Positions 26,533-34,842 of a DNA stretch of 64,000 nucleotides are shown in pieces. Under the pieces are notes generated by a model that was given only the letters and a program-made list of their open reading frames with translations, was not told where the DNA came from and did no database searches. How positions within the stretch are numbered: the stretch's first letter is position 1; each line of letters starts with the position of its first letter. Origin of the DNA: Lacimicrobium sp. SS2-24 (GTDB lineage Bacteria > Pseudomonadota > Gammaproteobacteria > Enterobacterales > Alteromonadaceae); contig NZ_NIWW01000005.1 in NCBI RefSeq assembly GCF_002201535.1, positions 186,001 to 250,000 on the forward strand, in the 5' to 3' direction. A program made the translations under genes and the position numbers.

Positions 26533-28122
26533 GTGTGCTTTTTGTATTCGATCCGGCGCTACTTTCTCTATGCTCTGCTGCTATATAGTCTGATCATTGT
26601 TGCCGTGTTTGTCGGTTATCGCGTATTCGTCGAATACCCTTCTGATATCGCCACCATTGAAGAGCATCAAAAGCGCGAGCTGGAAAGTCTCGCCAAAGGA
26701 TTGCAGCTCAATCAAGAAAACCTGCAGGCAATCGTCACCGATTGGGCTCACTGGACAGATAGCCATGAGTTTGTGCTGGCTCCGTCAGAGCATCAGCAAT
26801 ACGTGGATGACAATATTTTATCCAGTACCTTTGAAACCTTCGACCTGATTGCCATTGTCTATTTTGATCGCAATTTCGACCGGGTATTTTCCCAGGGTTA
26901 CAGTTTTGAGGAAGAAGAGATGGTTGATGCGAAGACCATCCTGGAGTTTCCTCTGGGAAATGCCTTTCGCAACAGGATTGCTCCGGGAGAGCGCTGGGAA
27001 GGCACAGGATGGATGTCCACGAGTGAGGGGCCCGCGGCATTTGCTGTCCAGTACATCACCGATTCCAATGAGGAAGCACCGCCATCGGGTTACCTGATGT
27101 TTGTACAAGCCATCACCCAGTCACAAATCGAAAACCTGCAGGCCATTACCCGACTGCAACTCAGCTTTAAGCCTACATCTTTGGAAGACTCTGAGACGTT
27201 CGGAGTGGTCTCGCTGTCTACACCTCAATTGGTCGAAGGTTTTCAGTTAGAGCGTAAACGCCTGTTAGATGACTTTACCGGCACCCCCATCATGTTGCTG
27301 TCAATTACCCATGATCCGCTAACTATCCCGGTCCTCATGGGATGGTCAGAAGTATTGATCTTACTGCTGTTGTTGGCGGTGCCGGCAGTCCTTATGTTGG
27401 CGGTGGACAGATCCCTGATTCGGCCACTTTGGAGAAACACCACACAGATAAGCTCAATGGTTAAAAAGGGGAATCTGGAGGAGTTACCTCAGCAACTCCC
27501 GGTACTCGAACTGGAGCAGATGCGCAAAGCGTTTAACAAATCGGTGCAACTGGTGAATGAGCAACAAAAAACGCTGGAAGCCTTATCCATGACCGATGGC
27601 TTAACTGGTATCGCCAATCGCCGGGCGTTTGACCAGAAAGCCCAACAAAGCTGGCATTCATGCCTGAGGCAGAAGGATTCTTTTTTACTGGCAACGCTGG
27701 ATCTTGATTACTTCAAGTCCTTTAATGACTCTTTGGGCCATCCAGCGGGGGATGATGCCCTGAAGGCGGTAGCACAAGTGCTGGCCGGCTTTTGTCGTCG
27801 TTCCTCAGAATTGTGTGCACGCATTGGCGGGGAGGAGTTCGCTTTGGTGATCACCGGTGAAGAGACTGCTGATGCGGAGCAACGTCTGCATAACCTGAGG
27901 CAGGAAATTTCGGCACTGTCTATTACCCATCCGGCCTCACCGGTGGCTGAGGTTCTGACCTGTAGTATAGGCGCCTTATTTATTTCCTCACCCAACGAGG
28001 ATTATCGTGCGCTGACGCTTTCTGAGCTGCTGAGTCTGGTGGACAAAGAGCTTTATCGTGCTAAACAGCAGGGGCGCAACAGACTGAGTTTCCAGTGCTA
28101 TCGTTTGCCCGAGCCCGAGTGA
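26533..28122 (+). CDS. Membrane-bound diguanylate cyclase with CHASE4-like sensor
   Basis: The 529-residue protein has an N-terminal membrane helix (residues 8-30) and a periplasmic sensor with the CHASE4-like VTDWAHWTDSHEFV. A second membrane helix (about 272-294), a HAMP-like linker and a C-terminal GGDEF domain (about 355-520) follow. The active-site loop is GGEEF (432-436), so it should make cyclic di-GMP. The inhibitory I-site is RSSE (423-426) instead of RxxD, which may weaken product inhibition. The start is GTG at 26533; TTG at 26542 has better spacing from AAAGGG and is an alternative. It stands alone between the S66 gene and the amylase unit. Confidence 0.9.
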   Translation: MCFLYSIRRYFLYALLLYSLIIVAVFVGYRVFVEYPSDIATIEEHQKRELESLAKGLQLNQENLQAIVTDWAHWTDSHEFVLAPSEHQQYVDDNILSSTFETFDLIAIVYFDRNFDRVFSQGYSFEEEEMVDAKTILEFPLGNAFRNRIAPGERWEGTGWMSTSEGPAAFAVQYITDSNEEAPPSGYLMFVQAITQSQIENLQAITRLQLSFKPTSLEDSETFGVVSLSTPQLVEGFQLERKRLLDDFTGTPIMLLSITHDPLTIPVLMGWSEVLILLLLLAVPAVLMLAVDRSLIRPLWRNTTQISSMVKKGNLEELPQQLPVLELEQMRKAFNKSVQLVNEQQKTLEALSMTDGLTGIANRRAFDQKAQQSWHSCLRQKDSFLLATLDLDYFKSFNDSLGHPAGDDALKAVAQVLAGFCRRSSELCARIGGEEFALVITGEETADAEQRLHNLRQEISALSITHPASPVAEVLTCSIGALFISSPNEDYRALTLSELLSLVDKELYRAKQQGRNRLSFQCYRLPEPE

Positions 28123-28162
28123 ATCTGGCTGTTGCATAGCGGCGCTACCGTGCAATCGCCCA

Positions 28163-28176
28163 TGAATACGTATGCA
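28163..28176 (+). promoter_or_regulatory. LacI-type operator, copy 3 (GH13-GH31-GH13 unit)
   Basis: TGAATACGTATGCA, identical to copies 1 and 2, 65 bases before the ATG at 28241. It lies 5 bases upstream of the candidate -35 described separately. Confidence 0.8.
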
Positions 28177-28181
28177 CAACG

Positions 28182-28210
28182 CTGATCTGGCCCTGCTTTG
28201 GGGCTAGTAT
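28182..28210 (+). promoter_or_regulatory. Candidate promoter of the GH13-GH31-GH13 unit
   Basis: CTGATC (-35 position) and TAGTAT (-10, 28205-28210) are separated by 17 bases. The first base of the -10 is 35.5 bases from the operator centre, the same as for copy 4 and within one base of copy 2. The poor -35 would fit activator dependence. The leader would be about 24 bases. Confidence 0.4.
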
Positions 28211-28240
28211 GGGACAATCTTTAATAACTTGTGAACAGTT

Positions 28241-30124
28241 ATGTTAATGCCCATGTTCCGTGTCATACGATACCTGTCTCTGGTTTGCTTTGTTCTTCTG
28301 AAATCGACTCAGGTTCAGGCTTATCAGCTAGAACGAGTCGAGCCGTTGTTCTGGTGGACAGGGATGCAGCATCCGACGCTGCAATTGATGATATCAGGGC
28401 AAGACATAGGCCAGCTGAGCGCTGACATTGATTATCCCGGCGTGAAGGTGACAGGGGTGCAACCGGCAGACTCTGATAATTATCTTTTTATTGATCTGCA
28501 CCTTTCCCCTGACACCAAGCCAGGCGTGATGCAGATTAAGTTTACCGATGAACAAGGGATGTCTGTGCTGTCCTCGGATTATCAGCTGAAAGCCCGTGAA
28601 CCCGGTTCGGCTCAGCGTCAGGGGATGACCCCTGCTGATGTCATTTACCTGATTACGCCGGATCGTTTCGCCAATGGGGATATCCAGAATGACAATCAGG
28701 CTTCGCTAAAAGAAAAGGCCAACCGGGATTATAAGGGCGGACGTCACGGCGGTGATATTCAGGGCATGATCGATCACCTGGACTATCTGCAGGATCTTGG
28801 GATTACTCAGTTATGGCTCAATCCTGTGCTGGAAAACGATATGCCCAGCTATTCATATCATGGTTACTCCACCACGGATTATTATGGGGTTGATCCGCGT
28901 TTTGGTAGCAACGCCCTCTATGCTGAGCTGGCAGAGCAGGCGAAGCAGCGCGGGATGGGGCTGATCAAAGATATCATCCTCAATCATATTGGCTCTGAAC
29001 ATCCGTGGATGCAGGATCTGCCTTTTACAGATTGGCTTAACTATCAGGACGAGCATCTGGCTGGCGAGTTTATTGGTACCACTCATCGTCGCGAGGCGCG
29101 TCATGATCCTCATGGTACGGAGTACGATAAGCAGCGTTTTGCCGATGGTTGGTTTGTGCCCACCATGCCGGATCTGAATCAGCAAAACCCCTTTGTGGCC
29201 AATTATTTGATTCAGAACAGTATCTGGTGGGTGGAATATGCGGGCCTGTCTGGTATTCGCCTGGACACCTATTCCTATCCAGACAAAAATTTTCTAACCG
29301 AATATGGACGTCGGTTGATGCTGGAGTACCCGAAGCTTGGCATTGTGGGGGAGGAATGGACCACGAATCCTGCTCTGGTGGCCTACTGGCAACGAGGCGC
29401 TCAACGTCATGATGACTATCAGTCCCATACGCCGAACATGTTCGATTTTCCTCTGCAGCAGGCGGTGGTCAATGGCCTTGTCAACGACGAAAGTTGGGGC
29501 ACGGGTCTGCGCGAAATTTATTTGTCGCTGGCCAATGACTTTATGTATGCCGACCCCTATGCCCTGGTGATCATGCCGGATAACCATGATATGAGCCGCA
29601 TTTATACGCAGCTCAATGAGGATCCGAAGTTGTTTGAGATGGCCATGGTGTTGTTCGCGACGACCCGCGGTATTCCGCAGTTTTTCTATGGTTTTGAAAT
29701 TCTGATGGCAAACCCTGACAGCGATGACCACGGTATCATTCGCTCAGATTTTCCCGGTGGATGGCCGGGTGATGGCGTCAATGGCTTCTCCGGCAAAGGT
29801 CTCAGTGCCAGGCAGACAGAAGCGCAGCAATTTGTGCGTAAGCTGCTTAACTGGCGAAAAACCGCCGATGCCGTGCACAGGGGTAAACTGACCCATTACG
29901 CACCGGATCAGGGGTACTACACCTATTTCCGCCAGACAGAACAACAAACGCTGATGGTCGTCATCAATAAGAATGATGCTGCGGTGCGCATCGACAGTAC
30001 GCCCTATTATGAAGTGATTCAGGGGCTGAACGAGGCCACCGATGTGCTCAATGGTGGGACGCAGATGCTGGAAGCATTAACCGTACCCGCCCGCAGCGCA
30101 ACAATCTTTGAGCTGAATCAATGA
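28241..30124 (+). CDS. Exported GH13 neopullulanase/cyclomaltodextrinase-like amylase
   Basis: The 627-residue enzyme has a hydrophobic signal segment (residues 8-26, ending VQAYQLE) and a short N-terminal beta domain like that of SusA-type neopullulanases (LERVEPLFWWTGMQHPTLQL). A GH13 barrel begins near residue 130 (ADVIYLITPDRFANGD). Catalytic residues are Asp342 in IRLDTYSYPD, Glu371 in VGEEW and Asp450 in PDNHDMSR. A C-terminal beta domain closes the protein. It should cut maltodextrins, cyclodextrins or pullulan in the periplasm. Starts at 28241, 28247 and 28253 are all possible and none has a clear Shine-Dalgarno. It is the first gene of an operator-controlled unit. Confidence 0.92.
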   Translation: MLMPMFRVIRYLSLVCFVLLKSTQVQAYQLERVEPLFWWTGMQHPTLQLMISGQDIGQLSADIDYPGVKVTGVQPADSDNYLFIDLHLSPDTKPGVMQIKFTDEQGMSVLSSDYQLKAREPGSAQRQGMTPADVIYLITPDRFANGDIQNDNQASLKEKANRDYKGGRHGGDIQGMIDHLDYLQDLGITQLWLNPVLENDMPSYSYHGYSTTDYYGVDPRFGSNALYAELAEQAKQRGMGLIKDIILNHIGSEHPWMQDLPFTDWLNYQDEHLAGEFIGTTHRREARHDPHGTEYDKQRFADGWFVPTMPDLNQQNPFVANYLIQNSIWWVEYAGLSGIRLDTYSYPDKNFLTEYGRRLMLEYPKLGIVGEEWTTNPALVAYWQRGAQRHDDYQSHTPNMFDFPLQQAVVNGLVNDESWGTGLREIYLSLANDFMYADPYALVIMPDNHDMSRIYTQLNEDPKLFEMAMVLFATTRGIPQFFYGFEILMANPDSDDHGIIRSDFPGGWPGDGVNGFSGKGLSARQTEAQQFVRKLLNWRKTADAVHRGKLTHYAPDQGYYTYFRQTEQQTLMVVINKNDAAVRIDSTPYYEVIQGLNEATDVLNGGTQMLEALTVPARSATIFELNQ

Positions 30125-30182
30125 GTAAGCGGTGTGGTCGCGAGCGATTCAGTAACAAGGTCACCCAACAAGACGCCTTAGG

Positions 30183-30203
30183 CATGCTCTGTGACAGAGC
30201 GTG
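30183..30203 (+). other. Hairpin between the GH13 and GH31 genes
   Basis: CATGCTCTG / CAGAGCGTG pair over 9 bp (one G-T) around TGA. No T-tract follows. It lies in the 134-base spacer between two same-strand genes and may stabilise the upstream mRNA or mark a processing point. Confidence 0.4.
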
Positions 30204-30258
30204 CTCGCATGGCCGTTAACCGTTGTATTTTGCAAAGATAAATCAGGCGAAAACCTTC

Positions 30259-32676
30259 ATGAAAAGATTCACCACATTATTCTTTCTCTGGCTCTGGTGT
30301 CTGCCCTTACAGGCCGCTGAGCTGGTCAGCCATCATCTGCAACATGGCACATTAATCCTCAATACCAGTGAGGGGAGCGTTACCCTTACCCCTTATGGTG
30401 AAGGAGCATTTGAGGTGTTTTATGAGCCTGATGATGTCGCCCAGTTGCCGTCCTTTGCCATTGCTGAGGATGCCAGTCGCAGCGCCGGAACGCTGACAAC
30501 CCAGGGGGACAAACTGGTGTTCAGTCACGGTGATTTGCGAGCCGTGATCAGTCCATCGCCGGTGCAGATTGCCTACTATCAGGGAGAGCGTTTTTTATTG
30601 GCGGAAGAGAAGGGACTCTTTGTTCATCCGACCTTGCGCGGATTCCGCTTTCGTCTCAGTGAATCTGAAAAGCTGCTGGGTGGTGGGCAGCGTGTTCTGG
30701 GCATGGACAGACGGGGCCAACGCCTGCCTATGTATAACAAGGCGCACTACGGTTACACCACAGAATCCCGGCAAATGTATTACTCTTTGCCGGCGGTATT
30801 TTCCAGTCATAATTACATCCTCGCCTTTGATAACAGCGCCAGCGGTCATCTCGACTTAGGTCACAATGAGAAAGACGTGCTGCAGTTTGAGGCCGTGTCG
30901 GGTCGCACCGCTTATCTGATTGCTGCCGGACAGCACTATGCCGATACCCTGTCCCGTTATGTTGAGGTGACGGGGCACCAACCCATGGTGCCGCGCTGGG
31001 CGCTGGGCAATTATGCCTCGCGCTTTGGTTACCGCACTGAGGCTCAGACCCGCAAAGTGGTGGCACTTTTTCAGGAACAGCAAATTCCCCTGGATGCGGT
31101 GATCCTCGATCTGTTCTGGTTTGGCAGTGAGGTCAAAGGCATGATGGGCAATCTTGACTGGGATCGTCAGGCTTTCCCCGAGCCGGAGCAGATGATAGAG
31201 GATTTCAGTGAGCAGGGGGTAAAAACTATCCTGATTACAGAACCTTTTGTGCTGTCTACCTCTGATAAATGGGAGGAGGCCGTGAATGCCGGCGCGCTGG
31301 CAAAAAATCTTGCGGGTGAGGTAAAACGTTTTGATTTCTACTTCGGCAATACGGGCTTAATTGATGTGTTCGATCCCGTTGCACAAGACTGGTTCTGGCA
31401 GACCTATGACCGTTTGCTAGAGCAGGGTGTAGGTGGCTGGTGGGGCGATCTTGGCGAGCCTGAGGTGCATCCGGCGGATACGCTTCACCGGCTGTCCGAC
31501 GGTCGTGTCGTCAGTGCTGATGAAATTCACAATGCCTATGGGCACCAATGGGCAAAGATGGTCTTTGAGCGTCACCGTCAGGCGCGTCCCGATGAACGCC
31601 CGTTTATCATGATGCGCTCCGGTTTTGTCGGTTCTCAGCGCTATGGCATGATCCCCTGGACCGGTGATGTGAGTCGCTCATGGGGCGGACTAAAGCCGCA
31701 GGTGGAGCTTTCTCTGAGCATGGGCCTGCTGGGGCTGGGGTATACCCACTCGGATCTGGGTGGCTTTGCCGGTGGTGAGCAGTTTGATGCAGAGCTCTAT
31801 ACCCGCTGGTTGCAGTATGGGGTCTTCCAGCCCGTTTACCGGCCACATGCGCAGGAAAATATCGCGCCTGAGCCGGTTTTTCATGATGCCAGAACCCGCG
31901 ATATCGTGCGCGAATTTATCCGATTGCGCTATGCCATGCTGCCGTACAACTACACCCTGAGCTATCTGAACAGTCAAAAGGGAATACCGCTTATGCGGCC
32001 TCTGTTCTTTGCACAGCCGCAAAATACCGCCTTGATGGATAACAAAGACAGTTACTTCTGGGGCGATGCCTTTTTGGTGACACCGGTGACCGAGCCTGGT
32101 GTGGATGAGGTCAACGTCACCCTGCCTGAAGGCGTCTGGTTTGATTATTTCACTGGCAAACGCTATGAAGGCGGAAAGGTCATTACGCAGCCTACGTCCA
32201 TCGAAACCTTACCGGTATTGGTGAAAGCGGGCAGCTTTGTGCCTATGGTGGAGCCGGTACTAACTACTAAAGACTACAGTCCCGACGCGCTCATCCTGCA
32301 CTACTACCACGACCCGAGTGTACAGCAGGGACAGGGACTGATGTATGAAGATGATGGCAGCACTTTTGATGCGGTGGCAAAACGTGAGTATGAAATCCTC
32401 TCGTTTAGTGCCAAGCAGCACGAGACATCGCTGGATATTGTGCTCCAGCGCGAGGGATTTGCTTATGCAGGTATGCCAGAGCAGCGGGAAATCACATTAA
32501 CGGTACATAACTGGCCAAAACGGCCTGATTCGGTGACCCTGAACGGCCAGAAAGTGGCTATCTATGACAGTTATCAGCAGGCGCTGGCTGCGGGGCAGGG
32601 CTGTTGGTGGGACAACCAAGGTCTGAGCGTCAGATTCAGCTGGGATCATCACAAAAAGACCATTTCAATTCGTTAG
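30259..32676 (+). CDS. Exported GH31 alpha-glucosidase
   Basis: The 805-residue enzyme begins with a signal peptide (MKRFTTLFFLWLWCLPLQA). The GH31 barrel holds the nucleophile Asp397 in GGWWGDLGEPE, with the general acid region RSGFVGSQRYGMIPWTGDVS downstream. A C-terminal beta region (YEDDGSTFDA) is typical of GH31. It releases glucose from non-reducing ends of maltodextrins and related alpha-glucosides, here in the periplasm. The start at 30259 fits the signal peptide and has AGGCG 10 bases upstream; the frame opens earlier at a TTG (30223). It is the second gene of the unit behind operator copy 3 and is followed by another GH13 after 82 bases. Confidence 0.93.
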   Translation: MKRFTTLFFLWLWCLPLQAAELVSHHLQHGTLILNTSEGSVTLTPYGEGAFEVFYEPDDVAQLPSFAIAEDASRSAGTLTTQGDKLVFSHGDLRAVISPSPVQIAYYQGERFLLAEEKGLFVHPTLRGFRFRLSESEKLLGGGQRVLGMDRRGQRLPMYNKAHYGYTTESRQMYYSLPAVFSSHNYILAFDNSASGHLDLGHNEKDVLQFEAVSGRTAYLIAAGQHYADTLSRYVEVTGHQPMVPRWALGNYASRFGYRTEAQTRKVVALFQEQQIPLDAVILDLFWFGSEVKGMMGNLDWDRQAFPEPEQMIEDFSEQGVKTILITEPFVLSTSDKWEEAVNAGALAKNLAGEVKRFDFYFGNTGLIDVFDPVAQDWFWQTYDRLLEQGVGGWWGDLGEPEVHPADTLHRLSDGRVVSADEIHNAYGHQWAKMVFERHRQARPDERPFIMMRSGFVGSQRYGMIPWTGDVSRSWGGLKPQVELSLSMGLLGLGYTHSDLGGFAGGEQFDAELYTRWLQYGVFQPVYRPHAQENIAPEPVFHDARTRDIVREFIRLRYAMLPYNYTLSYLNSQKGIPLMRPLFFAQPQNTALMDNKDSYFWGDAFLVTPVTEPGVDEVNVTLPEGVWFDYFTGKRYEGGKVITQPTSIETLPVLVKAGSFVPMVEPVLTTKDYSPDALILHYYHDPSVQQGQGLMYEDDGSTFDAVAKREYEILSFSAKQHETSLDIVLQREGFAYAGMPEQREITLTVHNWPKRPDSVTLNGQKVAIYDSYQQALAAGQGCWWDNQGLSVRFSWDHHKKTISIR

Positions 32677-32693
32677 TTTACCGGGTCCATAAT

Positions 32694-32722
32694 CTGGCAA
32701 GGGGGAATTCCCCTTGTTCCAG
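32694..32722 (+). other. Stable hairpin between GH31 and GH13 genes
   Basis: CTGGCAAGGGG pairs with CCCCTTG-TT-CCAG around a GAATT loop, giving an 11-bp stem with a two-base bulge. There is no T-tract. Like the hairpin at 30183 it sits between same-strand amylase genes, so it may tune the relative mRNA levels. Confidence 0.45.
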
Positions 32723-32758
32723 GTGACCCAAAGGCATATTTAGGCAACAGGACAGGCT

Positions 32759-34648
32759 ATGATCAATAAACCTTTTACCCTAACCGTCGTAACGTTACTG
32801 ATGCTGGGTTGTTCACCCGCAACACCGCCAGAATCAGTCGCTGAACACAGCAAGCAGCGTGACACGGACACCCAGCAGGCCAAACAGACGCAAACACGCC
32901 CGGTGGTTTATCAGATGATGACCCGTCTTTTCGGTAATAAAGAAACGCAGAACCTGCCCTGGGGCAGCATAGAAGAAAATGGAGTGGGTAAATTCTCTGA
33001 TATTAATCAGGCGGCCCTTAAGGGCATAAAGGAAATGGGCGCCACGCATGTCTGGTATACCGGTGTGCCCCACCACGCTGTCATCCGGGATTACACCGAA
33101 TTTGGTATCAGCCCGGACGATCCGGACGTGGTCAAAGGCCGCGCCGGCTCTCCTTATGCGGTCAAAGACTATTACAACGTCAATCCTGATCTGGCGTCCG
33201 ATCCTGCCACAAGACTGGAAGAGTTCGAGGCGCTGATAGCGCGCACTCACGCCCAGAACCTGAAAGTGGTGATTGATATTGTGCCCAATCACGTGGCGCG
33301 CCGTTATCAGTCGATGTCTGCACCGGACGGTATTGAGGATTTTGGCGCCGGTGATGACACCAGTGTGGAATATGCCCGGGACAACAACTTTTATTATATC
33401 CCCGGTGAAGCCTTCGCAGTGCCGGATGGCCCGGCCCCACTGGGAGGAGAGCCCCATTCTCTGGCAGACAGCCAGTTTGACGAAATGCCTGCCAAATGGA
33501 CCGGCAATGGGTCACGGGCCGCCAAGCCCGACGCCGGAGACTGGTACGAAACCGTGAAGATTAACTTCGGTGTCAGGCCCGATGGCAGTTACGACTTTCC
33601 TGTGCTGCCCGCATCCTATGCCGAACGAAGTTGTGCGGATCATCTGGCATTTTGGGCGGATAAGTCCTTGCCTGATTCCTGGTATAAGTTCCGTGATATC
33701 GCCCTGTACTGGACCAACAAAGGCGTGGATGGCTTCCGTTATGATATGGCGCAGATGGTGCCGGTGGAGTTCTGGAGTTTTCTCAATTGCTCAATAAAGG
33801 CCGTTAACCCGGATGCTTTTTTACTTTCTGAGATTTATATTCCCGAGCAATATCGCAATTACATCTATCTCGGCAAAATGGACTACCTCTACGATAAGGT
33901 GGGCACCTATGACGCGCTGCGTGCCATCGTTGAGGGAAAGGTCAGTACCGACAGTTTGCCAGCCGTATTTGCTGACATTGCTGATATTCACGGCCACATG
34001 CTGATGTTTCTCGAAAACCATGATGAGCAGCGTATTGCCAGCCCACAATTCGCCGGGAATGCGAATAAGGCGAAGCCCGCGATGGTAGTCAGCAGCACGG
34101 TGGCCAGTGGTGCCAACATGCTCTATTTTGGTCAGGAAGTGGGCGAGCCCGCAGCGGCGGATGCAGGATTTGGTCGTGCCAGTCGCACCACGATATTCGA
34201 TTATTGGGGGGTACCTGAACATCAAAAATGGATGAATGGTGGGCAATTCGACGGCGGTGCGCTGAGTGACACACAACGTCAACTGCGTGATTTTTACGCC
34301 AGGGTACTCAACCTGGCCGCCAGCGAGCCAGCCTTTTGGGGTGAGATGGCAGACTTACATCAGGCAAACCGCAGCCAACCCGGCTACAGCGGTAATCTGT
34401 ACAGTTTTGCCCGTTTTGATGGTGAACAGCGGGTGCTGGTCATTGCTAACTTCGAGCAGCAGGGGAAGGCCTTTGAACTGATTATACCACCGGGCGTTAC
34501 CGCGGCTATGGGCCTGAAGAACGGCGACTACCTGTTACAGGACCGGCTCTATGGTCAGTATCAGGGGAAATTAAAAGTGGTAAAGGGTAAAGGTGCAGCA
34601 ATGGTGGAGTTGGGACCCTTAGACTCGCTGGTGCTGAAAATTCGTTAA
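32759..34648 (+). CDS. GH13 alpha-amylase-family lipoprotein
   Basis: The 629-residue protein has a lipoprotein signal (LLMLGC, Cys18), so it is membrane-anchored, probably to the outer membrane. After a polar linker the GH13 barrel starts at PVVYQMMTRLFGN. Catalytic residues are Asp329 in GFRYDMAQM, Glu358 in LLSEIYIPE and Asp422 in ENHDEQR. DIVPNHVAR is conserved region I. A long insert (about residues 190-300) is rich in Gly and Pro. The preference among amylase activities cannot be told from motifs. It follows GH31 by 82 bases and has AGGAC before its ATG. Operator copy 4 lies downstream, so the next gene pair is a separate unit. Confidence 0.9.
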   Translation: MINKPFTLTVVTLLMLGCSPATPPESVAEHSKQRDTDTQQAKQTQTRPVVYQMMTRLFGNKETQNLPWGSIEENGVGKFSDINQAALKGIKEMGATHVWYTGVPHHAVIRDYTEFGISPDDPDVVKGRAGSPYAVKDYYNVNPDLASDPATRLEEFEALIARTHAQNLKVVIDIVPNHVARRYQSMSAPDGIEDFGAGDDTSVEYARDNNFYYIPGEAFAVPDGPAPLGGEPHSLADSQFDEMPAKWTGNGSRAAKPDAGDWYETVKINFGVRPDGSYDFPVLPASYAERSCADHLAFWADKSLPDSWYKFRDIALYWTNKGVDGFRYDMAQMVPVEFWSFLNCSIKAVNPDAFLLSEIYIPEQYRNYIYLGKMDYLYDKVGTYDALRAIVEGKVSTDSLPAVFADIADIHGHMLMFLENHDEQRIASPQFAGNANKAKPAMVVSSTVASGANMLYFGQEVGEPAAADAGFGRASRTTIFDYWGVPEHQKWMNGGQFDGGALSDTQRQLRDFYARVLNLAASEPAFWGEMADLHQANRSQPGYSGNLYSFARFDGEQRVLVIANFEQQGKAFELIIPPGVTAAMGLKNGDYLLQDRLYGQYQGKLKVVKGKGAAMVELGPLDSLVLKIR

Positions 34649-34701
34649 TCAGTTTATGTGATACCGGTGGTGACCGCCGGGTGTTTGCCCCATTAAGTCA
34701 C

Positions 34702-34715
34702 TGAATACGTATGTA
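34702..34715 (+). promoter_or_regulatory. LacI-type operator, copy 4 (MFS-GH13 unit)
   Basis: TGAATACGTATGTA differs from the other three copies only at position 13. It lies 54 bases after the preceding GH13 stop and 127 bases before the MFS start. A GAGTAT hexamer at 34744-34749 occupies the same distance from the operator centre (35.5 bases) as the -10 of copy 3. Confidence 0.75.
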
Positions 34716-34842
34716 ATGAGCACAAATCCCTCGTGCCGGTGAAGAGTATTTTGTAACATCGGTAGCCGACTATCATTAACACTATTCTTACAAGTTGCCT
34801 GTTCATGCAGAACAGGCAACGCTAAAGCAGGAATGTCTCCCT

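Noticed and set aside
32834-33457. A 207-codon minus-strand frame opposite a GH13 lipoprotein gene
   Set aside because: The plus strand has complete GH13 catalytic motifs; the opposite frame has none.
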